Origin: UBA8346 sp050260935
GTDB taxonomy: Bacteria > Bacillota > UBA4882 > UBA8346
Direction: 5' to 3'
NCBI GenBank assembly: GCA_050260935.1
Contig: JBLNCU010000087.1
Location: forward strand, 13,177-77,176
Length of the DNA: 64,000 nucleotides
Under the pieces are notes generated by a model. That model made no database searches, was not told the DNA's origin, and saw only the letters and a program-made list of their open reading frames with translations. The translations under genes and the position numbers were made by a program. Shown here piece after piece: positions 44,189-52,630 of the stretch. The number at the start of each line of letters is the position of its first letter. Positions within the stretch are counted from its first letter, which is position 1.

Positions 44189-45298
44189 CTAAAATCCCAT
44201 CCGGGGCAGTTCATAAACGGACTTCCACCCTTTGGAGAGCGGTTCTTTCAAGAACGGTTCCATTTCCTTCTCAGTCCTCAAAGTAGTCTCCTCTACCGGC
44301 GGCACTTTGCCCGGAGGGAAGGCTTCCAGGATCTGATCATTGCATAAGGTGAGATATTTCAAGATGGCGGCGATCGGTCGTTTGGCCTTGCGCGCCGAAG
44401 CTAAACTCGGTTTCCCGACGACTCCTTCCGGGGTGGCAAACCGTTCGATAGCGGCATGGCCCTCCCCTTCCGACCAGCGGTGCGGCCGGCGGAACGGTTC
44501 GACCGACTTATCGAAATGCCCGTCGGGTAAATACCCTTTCCCTTCGGCATCCTGGACCACGCTCATATCCACCATATCTTTGAACATCAACAACGCCACC
44601 GAGGTCTCGGCTTCGTCGGCATGGACGAAATGGGTTTCCAGACTGAGTTCGCTGTCAACCGGGTAGAAGAACTCCCGGACCGCCCGGTGCCAGTCAAGCA
44701 CCTGGAAGATGCCGGGCAGATGGTAGCGTTTCATCATTTCCTGCAAAGCGGCTTCCAGCATCCATAAATGGCCATGGTTATTGATGATGATTTGTTTGCG
44801 GAAACCGTCGTTCCATAAACCGATCATCGTATAGATCAAAGTTTCCCGGACTACTTCCTCCGGCATGATTACGGTTCCCGGCATTCCCAGGTGATGATAA
44901 GGATGACCGCCATAGTTCAGCGGTGGAAAAGCCAGATTGACCGGTCGGCCCTGTTTGGCGGTATAACGGCGCACACCTTCGCAGATTTGGGTTACCATAA
45001 AGGTATCCAACCCGCTGTTGGCGTGAACGCCGTGATTTTCGGTGCAACCGACCGGAATTAAAACGATATCGTTCTTTTGCCGGTTCTTAATCACTTGATG
45101 CCGCGGAGTATTTTGGATATAGGTTCCGGCCTTCCCCAGCTCCGGTTCGGAGGGGATGCCGTAGTCAGCCAGAATTTGGTCGATTTCCGCTTCCGAGGCG
45201 TCCCAAAGTTGTTTCTTTAAGCGGCCGACTGTATTGTCTTCGAAAACAATGGCCGGATTGCCGGTGGTCAGCCAGATCTTGTCTTTCTCTTTCGCCAT
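44189..45298 (-). CDS. Creatininase-family hydrolase, probable 3-dehydro-scyllo-inosose hydrolase (IolN-like)
   Basis: The 369-residue protein belongs to the creatininase fold: VLIPVGCTENHGVHANSGLD (metal ligands Glu, His, Asp), the GGHPYHHLGMPGTV loop, IINNHGHLWMLE and a final HADEAETSVALL. True creatininases are about 260 residues. The longer form with an N-terminal extension starting near KIWLTTGNPAIVFEDNT is the type found in Thermotoga-like inositol loci, where IolN opens the ring of 3-dehydro-scyllo-inosose to give 5-keto-L-gluconate. The neighbours (zinc dehydrogenase, IolG- and IolO-like) agree. AAGGAGG precedes the ATG. Confidence 0.78.
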   Translation of the reverse strand: MAKEKDKIWLTTGNPAIVFEDNTVGRLKKQLWDASEAEIDQILADYGIPSEPELGKAGTYIQNTPRHQVIKNRQKNDIVLIPVGCTENHGVHANSGLDTFMVTQICEGVRRYTAKQGRPVNLAFPPLNYGGHPYHHLGMPGTVIMPEEVVRETLIYTMIGLWNDGFRKQIIINNHGHLWMLEAALQEMMKRYHLPGIFQVLDWHRAVREFFYPVDSELSLETHFVHADEAETSVALLMFKDMVDMSVVQDAEGKGYLPDGHFDKSVEPFRRPHRWSEGEGHAAIERFATPEGVVGKPSLASARKAKRPIAAILKYLTLCNDQILEAFPPGKVPPVEETTLRTEKEMEPFLKEPLSKGWKSVYELPRMGF

Positions 45299-45325
45299 TT
45301 TATTTGTCCTCCTTAAAATTGGTAA

Positions 45326-46360
45326 TCAATCCTCCGGATAGATAATAATTTTGAGTCCCTGCTGCTTTCGGAGTAATTCGATGCCTTCGTGGATCTTCGA
45401 TAACGGCAACCGGTGTGACACGACTTTATCCAAAGGAAGAGCGCCGCTTTCGATAATCCTGGCCACTTTCTCCAGACAGAACTTGCCGATAAACGCTCCA
45501 TGAATGGTTATTTCTTTCCGGACAATCTCGGCAACCTGGATCGCCGGGCGGGCCAACTCGTCGTGACCAAATTGAAGCACTTTCCCTCCCGGGCGCACCA
45601 GTTTTAAAGTCTGATCAATCAACGGGCCTACCGCTTCAACGACTACATCCGCCCCTGCTCCAGTCTCCCTAATGACAACCTCTTCCAAGTTCTCGTTTTT
45701 GGGATTAACGGTTAAGGTTGCCCCGCATTCGAGGGCCACTTTTCGCCGGTATTCGGAGACTTCCGAAACAATCACTTTCGCGGCGCCGCAGGCCTTCAAC
45801 ATACAGGTAAAAAGTAAACCAATCGGACCGGCTCCTAAAATAACAACCGTATCCCCCGGTTGAACCTTCAATTTTTGCGTAGCGCTGACCACGCAGGATA
45901 ATGGCTCGGCCAGGGCGGCTATATGCGAGGGCACTTTCGGGCTGATTTTACAAAGTGAATATTTGGGAACAATTGCATAACTGGCATAAGCTCCATCGGA
46001 GAAAATACCGATGGTTTGACAATGACCATTCTTGTATAACGGAATACATTGGTCGGGATGACCGGCCTGGCATTGAGGGCATTGGCCGCAACCCGGGTGC
46101 GGATCTATCAAAACGGTATCGCCCGGTTGATAACCTTTAACCGCGCTCCCGACTTCGGCTACTATCCCGGTAAACTCGTGGCCGAGAATAGCTCCGACCG
46201 TAGCGGGATGCGCGGCAGGCACTTGCAAAATATGCAAATCGGTTCCGCAGATGCCTGTCCCGGTAACTTTGATTAATACTTGATCTTCCTTTGTTATAAC
46301 CGGTTTCGGTCTCTCTTGCAATACAAGCTTCCCATTCCCTTCAAAGACTGCTGCTAACAT
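45326..46360 (-). CDS. Zinc-dependent MDR dehydrogenase, probable scyllo-inosose 3-dehydrogenase (IolM-like)
   Basis: The 344-residue medium-chain dehydrogenase has catalytic-zinc residues in GTGICGTDLH and GHEFTGIV, four structural-zinc cysteines in GCGQCPQCQAGHPDQC and a nucleotide-binding VVILGAGPIGLLF. It would oxidise scyllo-inosose at a second carbon, feeding the hydrolase encoded 27 bases downstream. The start is set at the ATG 46358-46360 with GAGGGGGG upstream; a longer frame into the ATPase gene lacks support. The reaction is inferred from the locus; the enzyme class is certain. Confidence 0.78.
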   Translation of the reverse strand: MLAAVFEGNGKLVLQERPKPVITKEDQVLIKVTGTGICGTDLHILQVPAAHPATVGAILGHEFTGIVAEVGSAVKGYQPGDTVLIDPHPGCGQCPQCQAGHPDQCIPLYKNGHCQTIGIFSDGAYASYAIVPKYSLCKISPKVPSHIAALAEPLSCVVSATQKLKVQPGDTVVILGAGPIGLLFTCMLKACGAAKVIVSEVSEYRRKVALECGATLTVNPKNENLEEVVIRETGAGADVVVEAVGPLIDQTLKLVRPGGKVLQFGHDELARPAIQVAEIVRKEITIHGAFIGKFCLEKVARIIESGALPLDKVVSHRLPLSKIHEGIELLRKQQGLKIIIYPED

Positions 46361-46383
46361 TGGTTTTACCCCCCTCTTTTTTC

Positions 46384-47484
46384 TTAACAGATTGCTTCTT
46401 CCGTTGTTTTGTCGAACAAGTGCAGCTTTTCGGTATTCACGGAGAGCCAAATCTTATCGCCTAATTTAGCTTTCAAGCTGTTATCGGCTCTGGCTTTTAA
46501 GATGTTCCCCATAAATTTAAGATCAACTATAACTTCGGAACCTAATGGCTCTAGAACGTAGATTTCAGCCGAAACCGCATCCTCGTTCGGTTGATTTAAA
46601 GAAACTCTGATATCTTCCGGCCTAATTCCCACAATAACTTCCGAACTCGTTAACTTGGCGGCTCTTTTCTGGAAAACGTCCGAGTTATTAACATATCTCA
46701 ACTTCGAACCGTTAAATCTGATAGTATTTCCGTCAACTCCTCGATCCAGCACTCCTTCAATAAAATTCATCGGAGGAGTACCGACAAAGCTGGCTACAAA
46801 TCTGTTAACCGGCTCGTTGTAAATTTGATCAGGCGTTCCAACCTGTTGAACCACGCCACCGCGCATTACGGCGATCCGGTCCGACATCGTCATCGCCTCA
46901 GTCTGATCATGTGTAACACAAATAGTAGTAATAGCCAATTCATTCTGAAGACGTTTTAATTCAGCGCGCATATGCAATCTTAATAAAGCGTCGACATTAC
47001 TTAAGGGCTCATCCAAAAGAAATACTTTTGGAGATCTGACTAAGGCCCGCCCTAAAGCAACACGTTGCCGTTCGCCTCCACTTAATTGTTTGGGCAACCG
47101 ATCAAGATAATTTTCAATTCTTAATGTTGCGGCAACATCTTTAACTTTCTTCTCAACCTCGGCCTCAGGCATTTTCCTGATTCTTAAGGGATAAGCTATA
47201 TTATCAAATACTTTAAAATGAGGATACAGGGCATAACTCTGAAACACCATTGCCAAGTCGCGTTCCCTGGGCGGAAGATTGTTAATTCGCCTATCATCCA
47301 GGTAAATATCACCGGAATCCGGTTTTTCCAAACCGGCTATACACCTGAGAGTAGTCGTTTTTCCGCACCCTGACGGCCCAAGTAAAGAAATAAACTCTCC
47401 GTCTTTAATTTCGACGGTAACATTATTTACCGCCTTTACCTTCCCGTAATACTTGTCAACATGCCGGAGGATAACAACAGACAT
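46384..47484 (-). CDS. Sugar/cyclitol ABC transporter ATP-binding protein (MalK/UgpC type)
   Basis: The 366-residue ATPase has Walker A GPSGCGKTT (about 36-44), signature LSGGERQR (about 135-142), Walker B VFLLDEPLSNVDA and a C-terminal OB-type regulatory domain (about 240-366; VIVGIRPEDIRVSLNQP) as in MalK. It powers the two permeases upstream. GGGAGG precedes the ATG. Many CUT1 systems share one distant ATPase, so having it in the operon suggests a dedicated importer. Confidence 0.93.
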   Translation of the reverse strand: MSVVILRHVDKYYGKVKAVNNVTVEIKDGEFISLLGPSGCGKTTTLRCIAGLEKPDSGDIYLDDRRINNLPPRERDLAMVFQSYALYPHFKVFDNIAYPLRIRKMPEAEVEKKVKDVAATLRIENYLDRLPKQLSGGERQRVALGRALVRSPKVFLLDEPLSNVDALLRLHMRAELKRLQNELAITTICVTHDQTEAMTMSDRIAVMRGGVVQQVGTPDQIYNEPVNRFVASFVGTPPMNFIEGVLDRGVDGNTIRFNGSKLRYVNNSDVFQKRAAKLTSSEVIVGIRPEDIRVSLNQPNEDAVSAEIYVLEPLGSEVIVDLKFMGNILKARADNSLKAKLGDKIWLSVNTEKLHLFDKTTEEAIC

Positions 47485-47520
47485 CTAAAATACCTCCCAT
47501 TATATAAATCTCGATTTATT

Positions 47521-48363
47521 TTACTTAGTGTTCATAGTTAAGCCTTTAATTAAATATTTACGTATTGCAAAAGCGAATATTATTACCGGTATAATGGCGA
47601 TTGAAGCTGCCGCCGATGTTTTATCCCAGGTAAACTCGTATTGCGACAGTGTACCCCAGACACCCATCGGCAGAGTCATTGTTTTCCATGTGTTAGTGAA
47701 AATTACCGCAAATAAAAACTCATTCCAGCTGAATATGAAGACTAAAATGCTGGCGGCGAATAAAGCGGACACTATATTGGGAATTGTAATCTTCCGGAAT
47801 GCTGCAAACCGGGAATCGCCATCCATCATAGCCGCTTCCTCGATATCGACGGCGGTGTCATCCAATATCCCTTTGACCAGCCAAATCATAAAGGGCAGGT
47901 TCAAAGCCACATATGGAATTATCAATGACGCATAAGTCCCTATAATGTGAATTTTGGAAAAAATCAAAAACAGTGGAATTACAAACGCAATGGGCGGAAG
48001 AGTTTTGCTAACAAGAATACTAAGAGAGATCCCCCTGGAAATCCGTTTCGGTATATGCATCCTGGAAAGACTGTAGGCGGCGGGCAAGCCGACCACCAAA
48101 CATATTATACTGGTCAATGTAGCCACAATCACACTATTAAGAATTAAACGGGCAAACATCCTCTTTACAAACATCAACACGTAACTGGCAAAGGTTGGCG
48201 CCAAGGTGAACAAAGTGGGAGGAGTCACTCCTAATTCCAGTTTGTTTTTGAGCGAATTGACAACCATCCAGTACATAGGGAAAAACGTAATGATCAAATA
48301 AAAGATAATAAAAACATTAATGCCCACTTTAGCAAATTTCTCTTTAGGAGTTAACTTGGCCAT
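47521..48363 (-). CDS. Carbohydrate ABC transporter permease (MalG type)
   Basis: The 280-residue membrane protein has six helices and the EAA loop in EEAAMMDGDSRFAAFRKITI (about 190-209). The N-terminal VFIIFYLIITFFPMYWMVV helix and WNEFLFAVIFTNTWKTMTLP are typical of MalG-like subunits. Its ATG shares bases with the stop of the MalF-type gene (TAATG), so the two permeases are coupled. Confidence 0.92.
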   Translation of the reverse strand: MAKLTPKEKFAKVGINVFIIFYLIITFFPMYWMVVNSLKNKLELGVTPPTLFTLAPTFASYVLMFVKRMFARLILNSVIVATLTSIICLVVGLPAAYSLSRMHIPKRISRGISLSILVSKTLPPIAFVIPLFLIFSKIHIIGTYASLIIPYVALNLPFMIWLVKGILDDTAVDIEEAAMMDGDSRFAAFRKITIPNIVSALFAASILVFIFSWNEFLFAVIFTNTWKTMTLPMGVWGTLSQYEFTWDKTSAAASIAIIPVIIFAFAIRKYLIKGLTMNTK

Positions 48364-49247
48364 TACTCTTCCTCCAATCTAAAAGCGTGCGTTAGAATAG
48401 ATAAGGAGACCACCACAGTTATAATCAGAAAAATAATGGACATTGCTGCGCCAACGGTAAATTGTTGAAAGGTAAAACTTATTTTATAAATATGAATCGT
48501 TACCAACTCTGTCGCTGTGCCCGGACCTCCGGCGGTTGCCCCCATAATTTCATCAAACGCGGTAAACATATCCAATATACGGAGCGCTATCGATAGAAGC
48601 AAGGTCGGCCTAAGCCACTTTATAGTAATGTCAAAGAACATTTTCCCCCAACGGGCGCCGTCTAAGGCAGCGGCTTCATACATGTCTTTCGGAATAGTCT
48701 GTAATCCGGCGTATACCAAAAGAAAGATAAACGGGGTTCCGCGCCAAACCTCCACTATCAGGATGGCGATAAAGGCGGAAATCGAATTCCCCAGCCAATC
48801 GACGGGCATTATATTAAGCCAGGAAAGAAAATAATTAATCACACCGATTATCGGGTGATACATTATTTTAAAGGTAACGCCGACGGCAATGGGAGCGATC
48901 ATCATCGGTATAATAAACGCCGTCTGCAGAAAAGACTTATTGGGAACAAACTTATGATCAACAGCCAAAGCCAATATTATTCCCAAAATAGTCTCAAAAG
49001 TAATCGCCAGAATCGCAAAGAGAAAGGTTCGAACCCACGACATGAGAAAATTGTGGTCCTTAAAAATATTGATATAGTTTTTCCAACCTACAAAATGGCC
49101 GGAAAGATCGTGCACTGACAAATTTAATGAATAAATTATCGGAAAAACGGTTACCCCAAGAAGAATTACAACTGCAGGGATTAATAAAAAATAAGGGTTA
49201 TATTTTTGAAGACCCGGTTTGTCCTTGGAAGAGATTAGATTGTTCAA
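48363..49247 (-). CDS. Carbohydrate ABC transporter permease (MalF type)
   Basis: The 294-residue protein has six membrane helices. Landmarks are YFLLIPAVVILLGVTVFPII at the start, the EAA loop MYEAAALDGARWGKMFFDIT (about 190-209) and the C-terminal helix LIITVVVSLSILTHAF. The start is TTG behind AAGGGGAAT. It follows the binding-protein gene after a stem-loop that may lower its expression. Confidence 0.92.
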   Translation of the reverse strand: MNNLISSKDKPGLQKYNPYFLLIPAVVILLGVTVFPIIYSLNLSVHDLSGHFVGWKNYINIFKDHNFLMSWVRTFLFAILAITFETILGIILALAVDHKFVPNKSFLQTAFIIPMMIAPIAVGVTFKIMYHPIIGVINYFLSWLNIMPVDWLGNSISAFIAILIVEVWRGTPFIFLLVYAGLQTIPKDMYEAAALDGARWGKMFFDITIKWLRPTLLLSIALRILDMFTAFDEIMGATAGGPGTATELVTIHIYKISFTFQQFTVGAAMSIIFLIITVVVSLSILTHAFRLEEE

Positions 49248-49271
49248 CGGAAATTCCCCTTCCTAACTTTC

Positions 49272-49311
49272 TTTAAAGGTGAAACCCGGTTATCCAGGTT
49301 CCACCTTTAAA
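49272..49311 (-). other. Stem-loop between the binding protein and permease genes
   Basis: A 15-bp stem with one mismatch (arms 49272-49286 and 49297-49311, TTTAAAGGTG and CACCTTTAAA ends) and a 10-base loop, with no T-run after it. Such structures after binding-protein genes protect the mRNA 3-prime end and give more binding protein than permease. Confidence 0.65.
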
Positions 49312-49341
49312 CTTACTTAAATTGTTACAATCAGATCTTAA

Positions 49342-50652
49342 TTACTTAACATAACCTGCTTTTTTAACTAAAGCTCTGATTTGGGCAGCGGCTTCTTTAA
49401 TGGCTTGATCGGAAGTTATCTGCCCTGCCAGAGCCTTATTTAACTGCGTTCCGAAAATGTCTTCGATTTGGAAATACAACGGAGTGCGGTAACGTAATCT
49501 TCCATTTTCAAAAGCAGTGGCTTGAGCGGGATACCAAGGCCGTTCGGCGGCAAGTTGCGGATCAGTTAAGATGCTCTTCCGGACAGGCATTCCACCGAGT
49601 TGGGCATATTTGAGAGCTTGCGGTTTTGCCATAAACCATTCCAGGAAATCATAAGCGGCTTTTTGGTTTTTGCTGTACTTCGGCATAACCATTAACCATT
49701 CACCGATTTCGGTGATGTGTTTGCCGCCTTTAGTCAATGCAGGAGGCATCATCCAGGCAAGTTTACCTGCTACTTTGGAGGTCTTTGGATTCTCTAAATC
49801 ATGAGAAAGGTCGCCCGGCCAAGTATAACCGCAGACTGCCCTTCCGCTTAAAAATTCCATTCCTTGTTCGGAAGTATTATAGCTGGCTGATCCCGGAGGA
49901 GCGTATTTATAGAGTTGGAAGAGGGTCTTTGCCGCTTGATATCCGGCTTTATTGTCCAAGATAGTATTCCAGTTGTTATCGAAGAAGTCGGCGCCCATAC
50001 TCCAGAACAGCGGCAAGGAATCTGCGCCAATGGGGTTGGTTTTCTGGCCGCGATTTACGAATCCCCAAATATGTTTTTTAGGATCGTAAGTTGCCTTGGC
50101 AATCTTTAGGACATCGCCGATGGTTTCCGGAAGCGGCAAATGTTTGGCTTGAAGAATATCCTTGCGAACGATAAACAGAATTAAATCGCCGACTACCGGA
50201 ACGCCATAGATATGTCTTTCCTTGCCTTTGTCGGCCGGAGGGCAAATTTGGCCCTCTGCGGGCGGCCATACTCCGCCATCCGATGAGGACTTGTAAATGT
50301 CGGGATCGGTTTTATAACCAAAAGTACTGTCTAAAGCTACAAAATGTCCCTCGCTGGCCATGGCGGGGAACCAGGAATCATCCATCATAATGAGATCAAA
50401 ATCGGTGGAACCCGCTTTCATAAGGCTGAGGGCTTTGGCATACAAGGAGTCGTAGTCGAGTTTCACAACATCCATTTGAACGCCGGTATTTTTTTGATAA
50501 ACCTCCACCATCGAGTCCATGGCATCGGCAAGGGCGCCGCTAAAAGAGAGAACGCGAATCTTCGGGGCTTCAGCAGACGCTCCTACCATAAGGCAAGACA
50601 CAACGAGCACAGCCATAAGAACCAGGACCAGAACCTTGGAAAAGCCTTTCAT
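49342..50652 (-). CDS. Extracellular solute-binding protein, family 1 (sugar or cyclitol receptor)
   Basis: The 436-residue receptor has a signal sequence (VLVLVLMAVLVVSCLMVGAS) with a possible lipobox VVSC, so it may be a lipoprotein, or cleaved later at SAEAP. The mature part has the type-1 sugar-binding layout: EVYQKNTGVQMDVVKLDYDS, FDLIMMDDSWFPAMASEGHF and a C-terminal KYAQLGGMPVRKSIL. In this operon the ligand is likely an inositol, amino-inositol or similar. GGGGGATG precedes the ATG. Confidence 0.92.
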   Translation of the reverse strand: MKGFSKVLVLVLMAVLVVSCLMVGASAEAPKIRVLSFSGALADAMDSMVEVYQKNTGVQMDVVKLDYDSLYAKALSLMKAGSTDFDLIMMDDSWFPAMASEGHFVALDSTFGYKTDPDIYKSSSDGGVWPPAEGQICPPADKGKERHIYGVPVVGDLILFIVRKDILQAKHLPLPETIGDVLKIAKATYDPKKHIWGFVNRGQKTNPIGADSLPLFWSMGADFFDNNWNTILDNKAGYQAAKTLFQLYKYAPPGSASYNTSEQGMEFLSGRAVCGYTWPGDLSHDLENPKTSKVAGKLAWMMPPALTKGGKHITEIGEWLMVMPKYSKNQKAAYDFLEWFMAKPQALKYAQLGGMPVRKSILTDPQLAAERPWYPAQATAFENGRLRYRTPLYFQIEDIFGTQLNKALAGQITSDQAIKEAAAQIRALVKKAGYVK

Positions 50653-50734
50653 TTTTCATCCCCCTTATATTTTTTGGAAAAACAATAAGGTTTTATTTTT
50701 AAGGGTATACCACCCCCTAAACTGTGGAATAGAA

Positions 50735-50824
50735 AATTTCTCATACTGTTTTGTAACCTTTGGCGATGCGCGATCTAAGATATGAATTAACTATAACCTC
50801 TGAAACAAAACAGTATAAGAAATT
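50735..50824. repeat. Long imperfect inverted repeat upstream of the binding-protein gene
   Basis: Two 20-base arms, 50735-50754 and 50805-50824, match as inverted repeats at 19 of 20 positions (core ATACTGTTTTGT / ACAAAACAGTAT), separated by 50 bases. It lies 80-170 bases before the binding-protein start in the gap after the aminotransferase gene. No T-run follows, so it is not a plain terminator; a paired operator or an mRNA structure is more likely. Confidence 0.6.
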
Positions 50825-50906
50825 GAGAAGCTCTTCCATAGACATCCTTATGGCCCAAAACTCAATTATTAGTTATTTTAGATCTGTTTAGGCCAATTTC
50901 CTATTG

Positions 50907-52136
50907 TCAAAGTTTTGCAGCGGCTTTCTTGATTTCTTCGGCCACTTTTTTGATCTCTTCATCAGATGAGAGCACATTAATTCCAAATCCGGCTCCCAGG
51001 CCTTTATCAACCACACCGATGCTGATATTGACAGCCCGGCCCAGGATATCGTCGGTCTGCGGCAACATATGCTGTTTGTACTCAATTTGCTTTCCATAGC
51101 TCTCACAACTGAAGGGGCAATTTACAGTGGTCGGCATCTTTTTATCCAAAATTTGTTCCATGTTGTTATACACATGCCAACCGGATTGATCCAGGGTTTT
51201 GGCTCCAATCTGTTCGGCAAATTTATCGGCGCTGGCCTTATCTTTAAACAATAAAGTCAACAGAGTTGCGCATTCGCCTTTTTCATCATTTAATCTCCGG
51301 AAGCCAATCCCCGGGATATTACTGATGGCGGATTTTAATTTATGCTTTTTATCTTTCATCATCGCCACGAATTTGTCCATCTTTCTAAGCTGGGCCAAAG
51401 CCACCGCCCCGGTTAGTTCGTTAATGCGGAAATTAAAACCAATGATACTCCGGTTGCCAACCTCCAAACCCATCCTTAGCGGCTTATGCCCTTGGTCGTG
51501 AAATCCGAAGGCTTTCTCGTATAACTGGTCATCATTAGTGGTTACTATTCCGCCATCGCCGGTGGTGATCGTTTTATTGACATTAAGTGAAAACGCGTTG
51601 ATATCACCAAAACTCCCTAATTTCCGGCCTTTATAACTACCGCCGTTTGCCTGGCAGCAATCTTCGATTACATATAAATTATACTTTTTGGCTATCTTCA
51701 TGATTGCATCCATATTGCAGGGATTACCCAACATGTGTACTGGTAAAATTGCCTTTGTCTTTTTAGTTATCTTTTTTTCAATATCGTTGGGATCGATTGT
51801 AAGAGAGTCGTCAATTTCAGCCAAGATCGGAATTGCCCTGGCGTAACAGATGGCCGATATTGAGGCGATAAACGTATAACCGGGTACAATCACTTCATCC
51901 CCCGGACCGATTCCTAAAGCAGCCAGACAAGTTAAAATGGCGCCAGTCCCACTGCTTACTGCAATCGCATGTTTCACGCCGATATATTCGGCAAATTCTT
52001 TTTCAAAAGTAACCACTTTGTGTTTAAACCGGGGGTCGCTTTCCACTCCGTACCGGGAAAGATAACCGCTTTCCATTACATCCAACAATTCTTTCCTTTC
52101 TTCGTCGCCAAATAAATAGGCGCCTGGTCCAGGCAT
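50907..52136 (-). CDS. DegT/DnrJ/EryC1/StrS aminotransferase (scyllo-inosose aminotransferase-like)
   Basis: The 409-residue PLP enzyme has the cofactor pocket SSGTGA (61-66), the Asp of YVIEDCCQ (D159) and the Schiff-base lysine in NVNKTITTGDGG (K188). Its N-terminal GYLSRYG and the HDQGHKPLRMGLEVGNRSII segment resemble, from memory, glutamine:scyllo-inosose aminotransferases (StsC/BtrR group) rather than nucleotide-sugar ones. No surface-polysaccharide genes are near. It is the first gene of the import and inositol operon, so a catabolic or balancing role on keto/amino-cyclitols is inferred. The start is the ATG 52134-52136, seven bases after GGAGG. Confidence 0.82.
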   Translation of the reverse strand: MPGPGAYLFGDEERKELLDVMESGYLSRYGVESDPRFKHKVVTFEKEFAEYIGVKHAIAVSSGTGAILTCLAALGIGPGDEVIVPGYTFIASISAICYARAIPILAEIDDSLTIDPNDIEKKITKKTKAILPVHMLGNPCNMDAIMKIAKKYNLYVIEDCCQANGGSYKGRKLGSFGDINAFSLNVNKTITTGDGGIVTTNDDQLYEKAFGFHDQGHKPLRMGLEVGNRSIIGFNFRINELTGAVALAQLRKMDKFVAMMKDKKHKLKSAISNIPGIGFRRLNDEKGECATLLTLLFKDKASADKFAEQIGAKTLDQSGWHVYNNMEQILDKKMPTTVNCPFSCESYGKQIEYKQHMLPQTDDILGRAVNISIGVVDKGLGAGFGINVLSSDEEIKKVAEEIKKAAAKL

Positions 52137-52206
52137 ATAAATCCCTCCGTTTAAAAAATTAAAGTCAATAAAGATGCTTAAACATTTGTTGCTTCTTAAC
52201 AAAAAA

Positions 52207-52258
52207 TAAGTTACACCTTTATTAACTTAATTATAAAATAAGTGCCTTTAAAAGTAAA
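52207..52258 (-). promoter_or_regulatory. Promoter and operator-like repeats of the aminotransferase/import operon
   Basis: TTTACT (52253-52258), 17 bases, TATAAT (52230-52235) form a clear promoter. Around the transcription start lies TAAGTTA, nine bases, TAACTTA (52207-52229), an inverted repeat fit for a repressor. The facing ROK gene has the same TTTACT/TATAAT boxes, suggesting shared control. Confidence 0.7.
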
Positions 52259-52490
52259 GACTTTTTTTATCTAATTTAATAAGTTATACTTTCCACTACT
52301 TGCCGCAACCAATTGATTGGCCATTTTAAAAATTAATTTATTGAATTAGCTGGGAAAATTCTTATTTAAGACTTACGATATCAAGCTAAATAATAAAACC
52401 TGACTGGTATCATATATTACTTATTTTATTTTTTGAATTAAGATGGCAAAAAATAACCGCTGTTTGCTGTATTAAATTTAAGTTTTCTAA
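52259..52490. other. AT-rich region between divergent aminotransferase and ROK promoters
   Basis: No gene. It contains AAGTTATACTT at about 52289-52299 and further AT-rich half-sites of the AAGTTA/TAACTT type, consistent with an extended regulatory region. Confidence 0.4.
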
Positions 52491-52534
52491 TTTACTTTAA
52501 TAACCAGGGTGTCGTATAATAAGTTTAGTTTATT
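52491..52534 (+). promoter_or_regulatory. Promoter and operator of the ROK regulator gene
   Basis: TTTACT (52491-52496), 18 bases, TATAAT (52515-52520). Overlapping the -10 box and start is AATAA-GTTTAGT-TTATT (52518-52534), a perfect 5-bp inverted repeat that could be the ROK protein's own operator. Confidence 0.65.
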
Positions 52535-52630
52535 TGTTCGTAGCCAAACCGGGTAATTGATAAACCCCAAAATGGCTTTTATCCGGAAATAGGATAGTAT
52601 ATAGAATTAGAGGAAGAAAGGATGTAGCAA

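Noticed and set aside
44189..45298. Creatinine amidohydrolase in the literal sense
   Set aside because: The protein is about 110 residues longer than creatininase and lies among inositol-type enzymes; no creatine or creatinine genes are present.
50907..52136. Nucleotide-sugar aminotransferase of a surface polysaccharide cluster
   Set aside because: No glycosyltransferase, nucleotidyltransferase or flippase gene is nearby; the operon is for import and catabolism.
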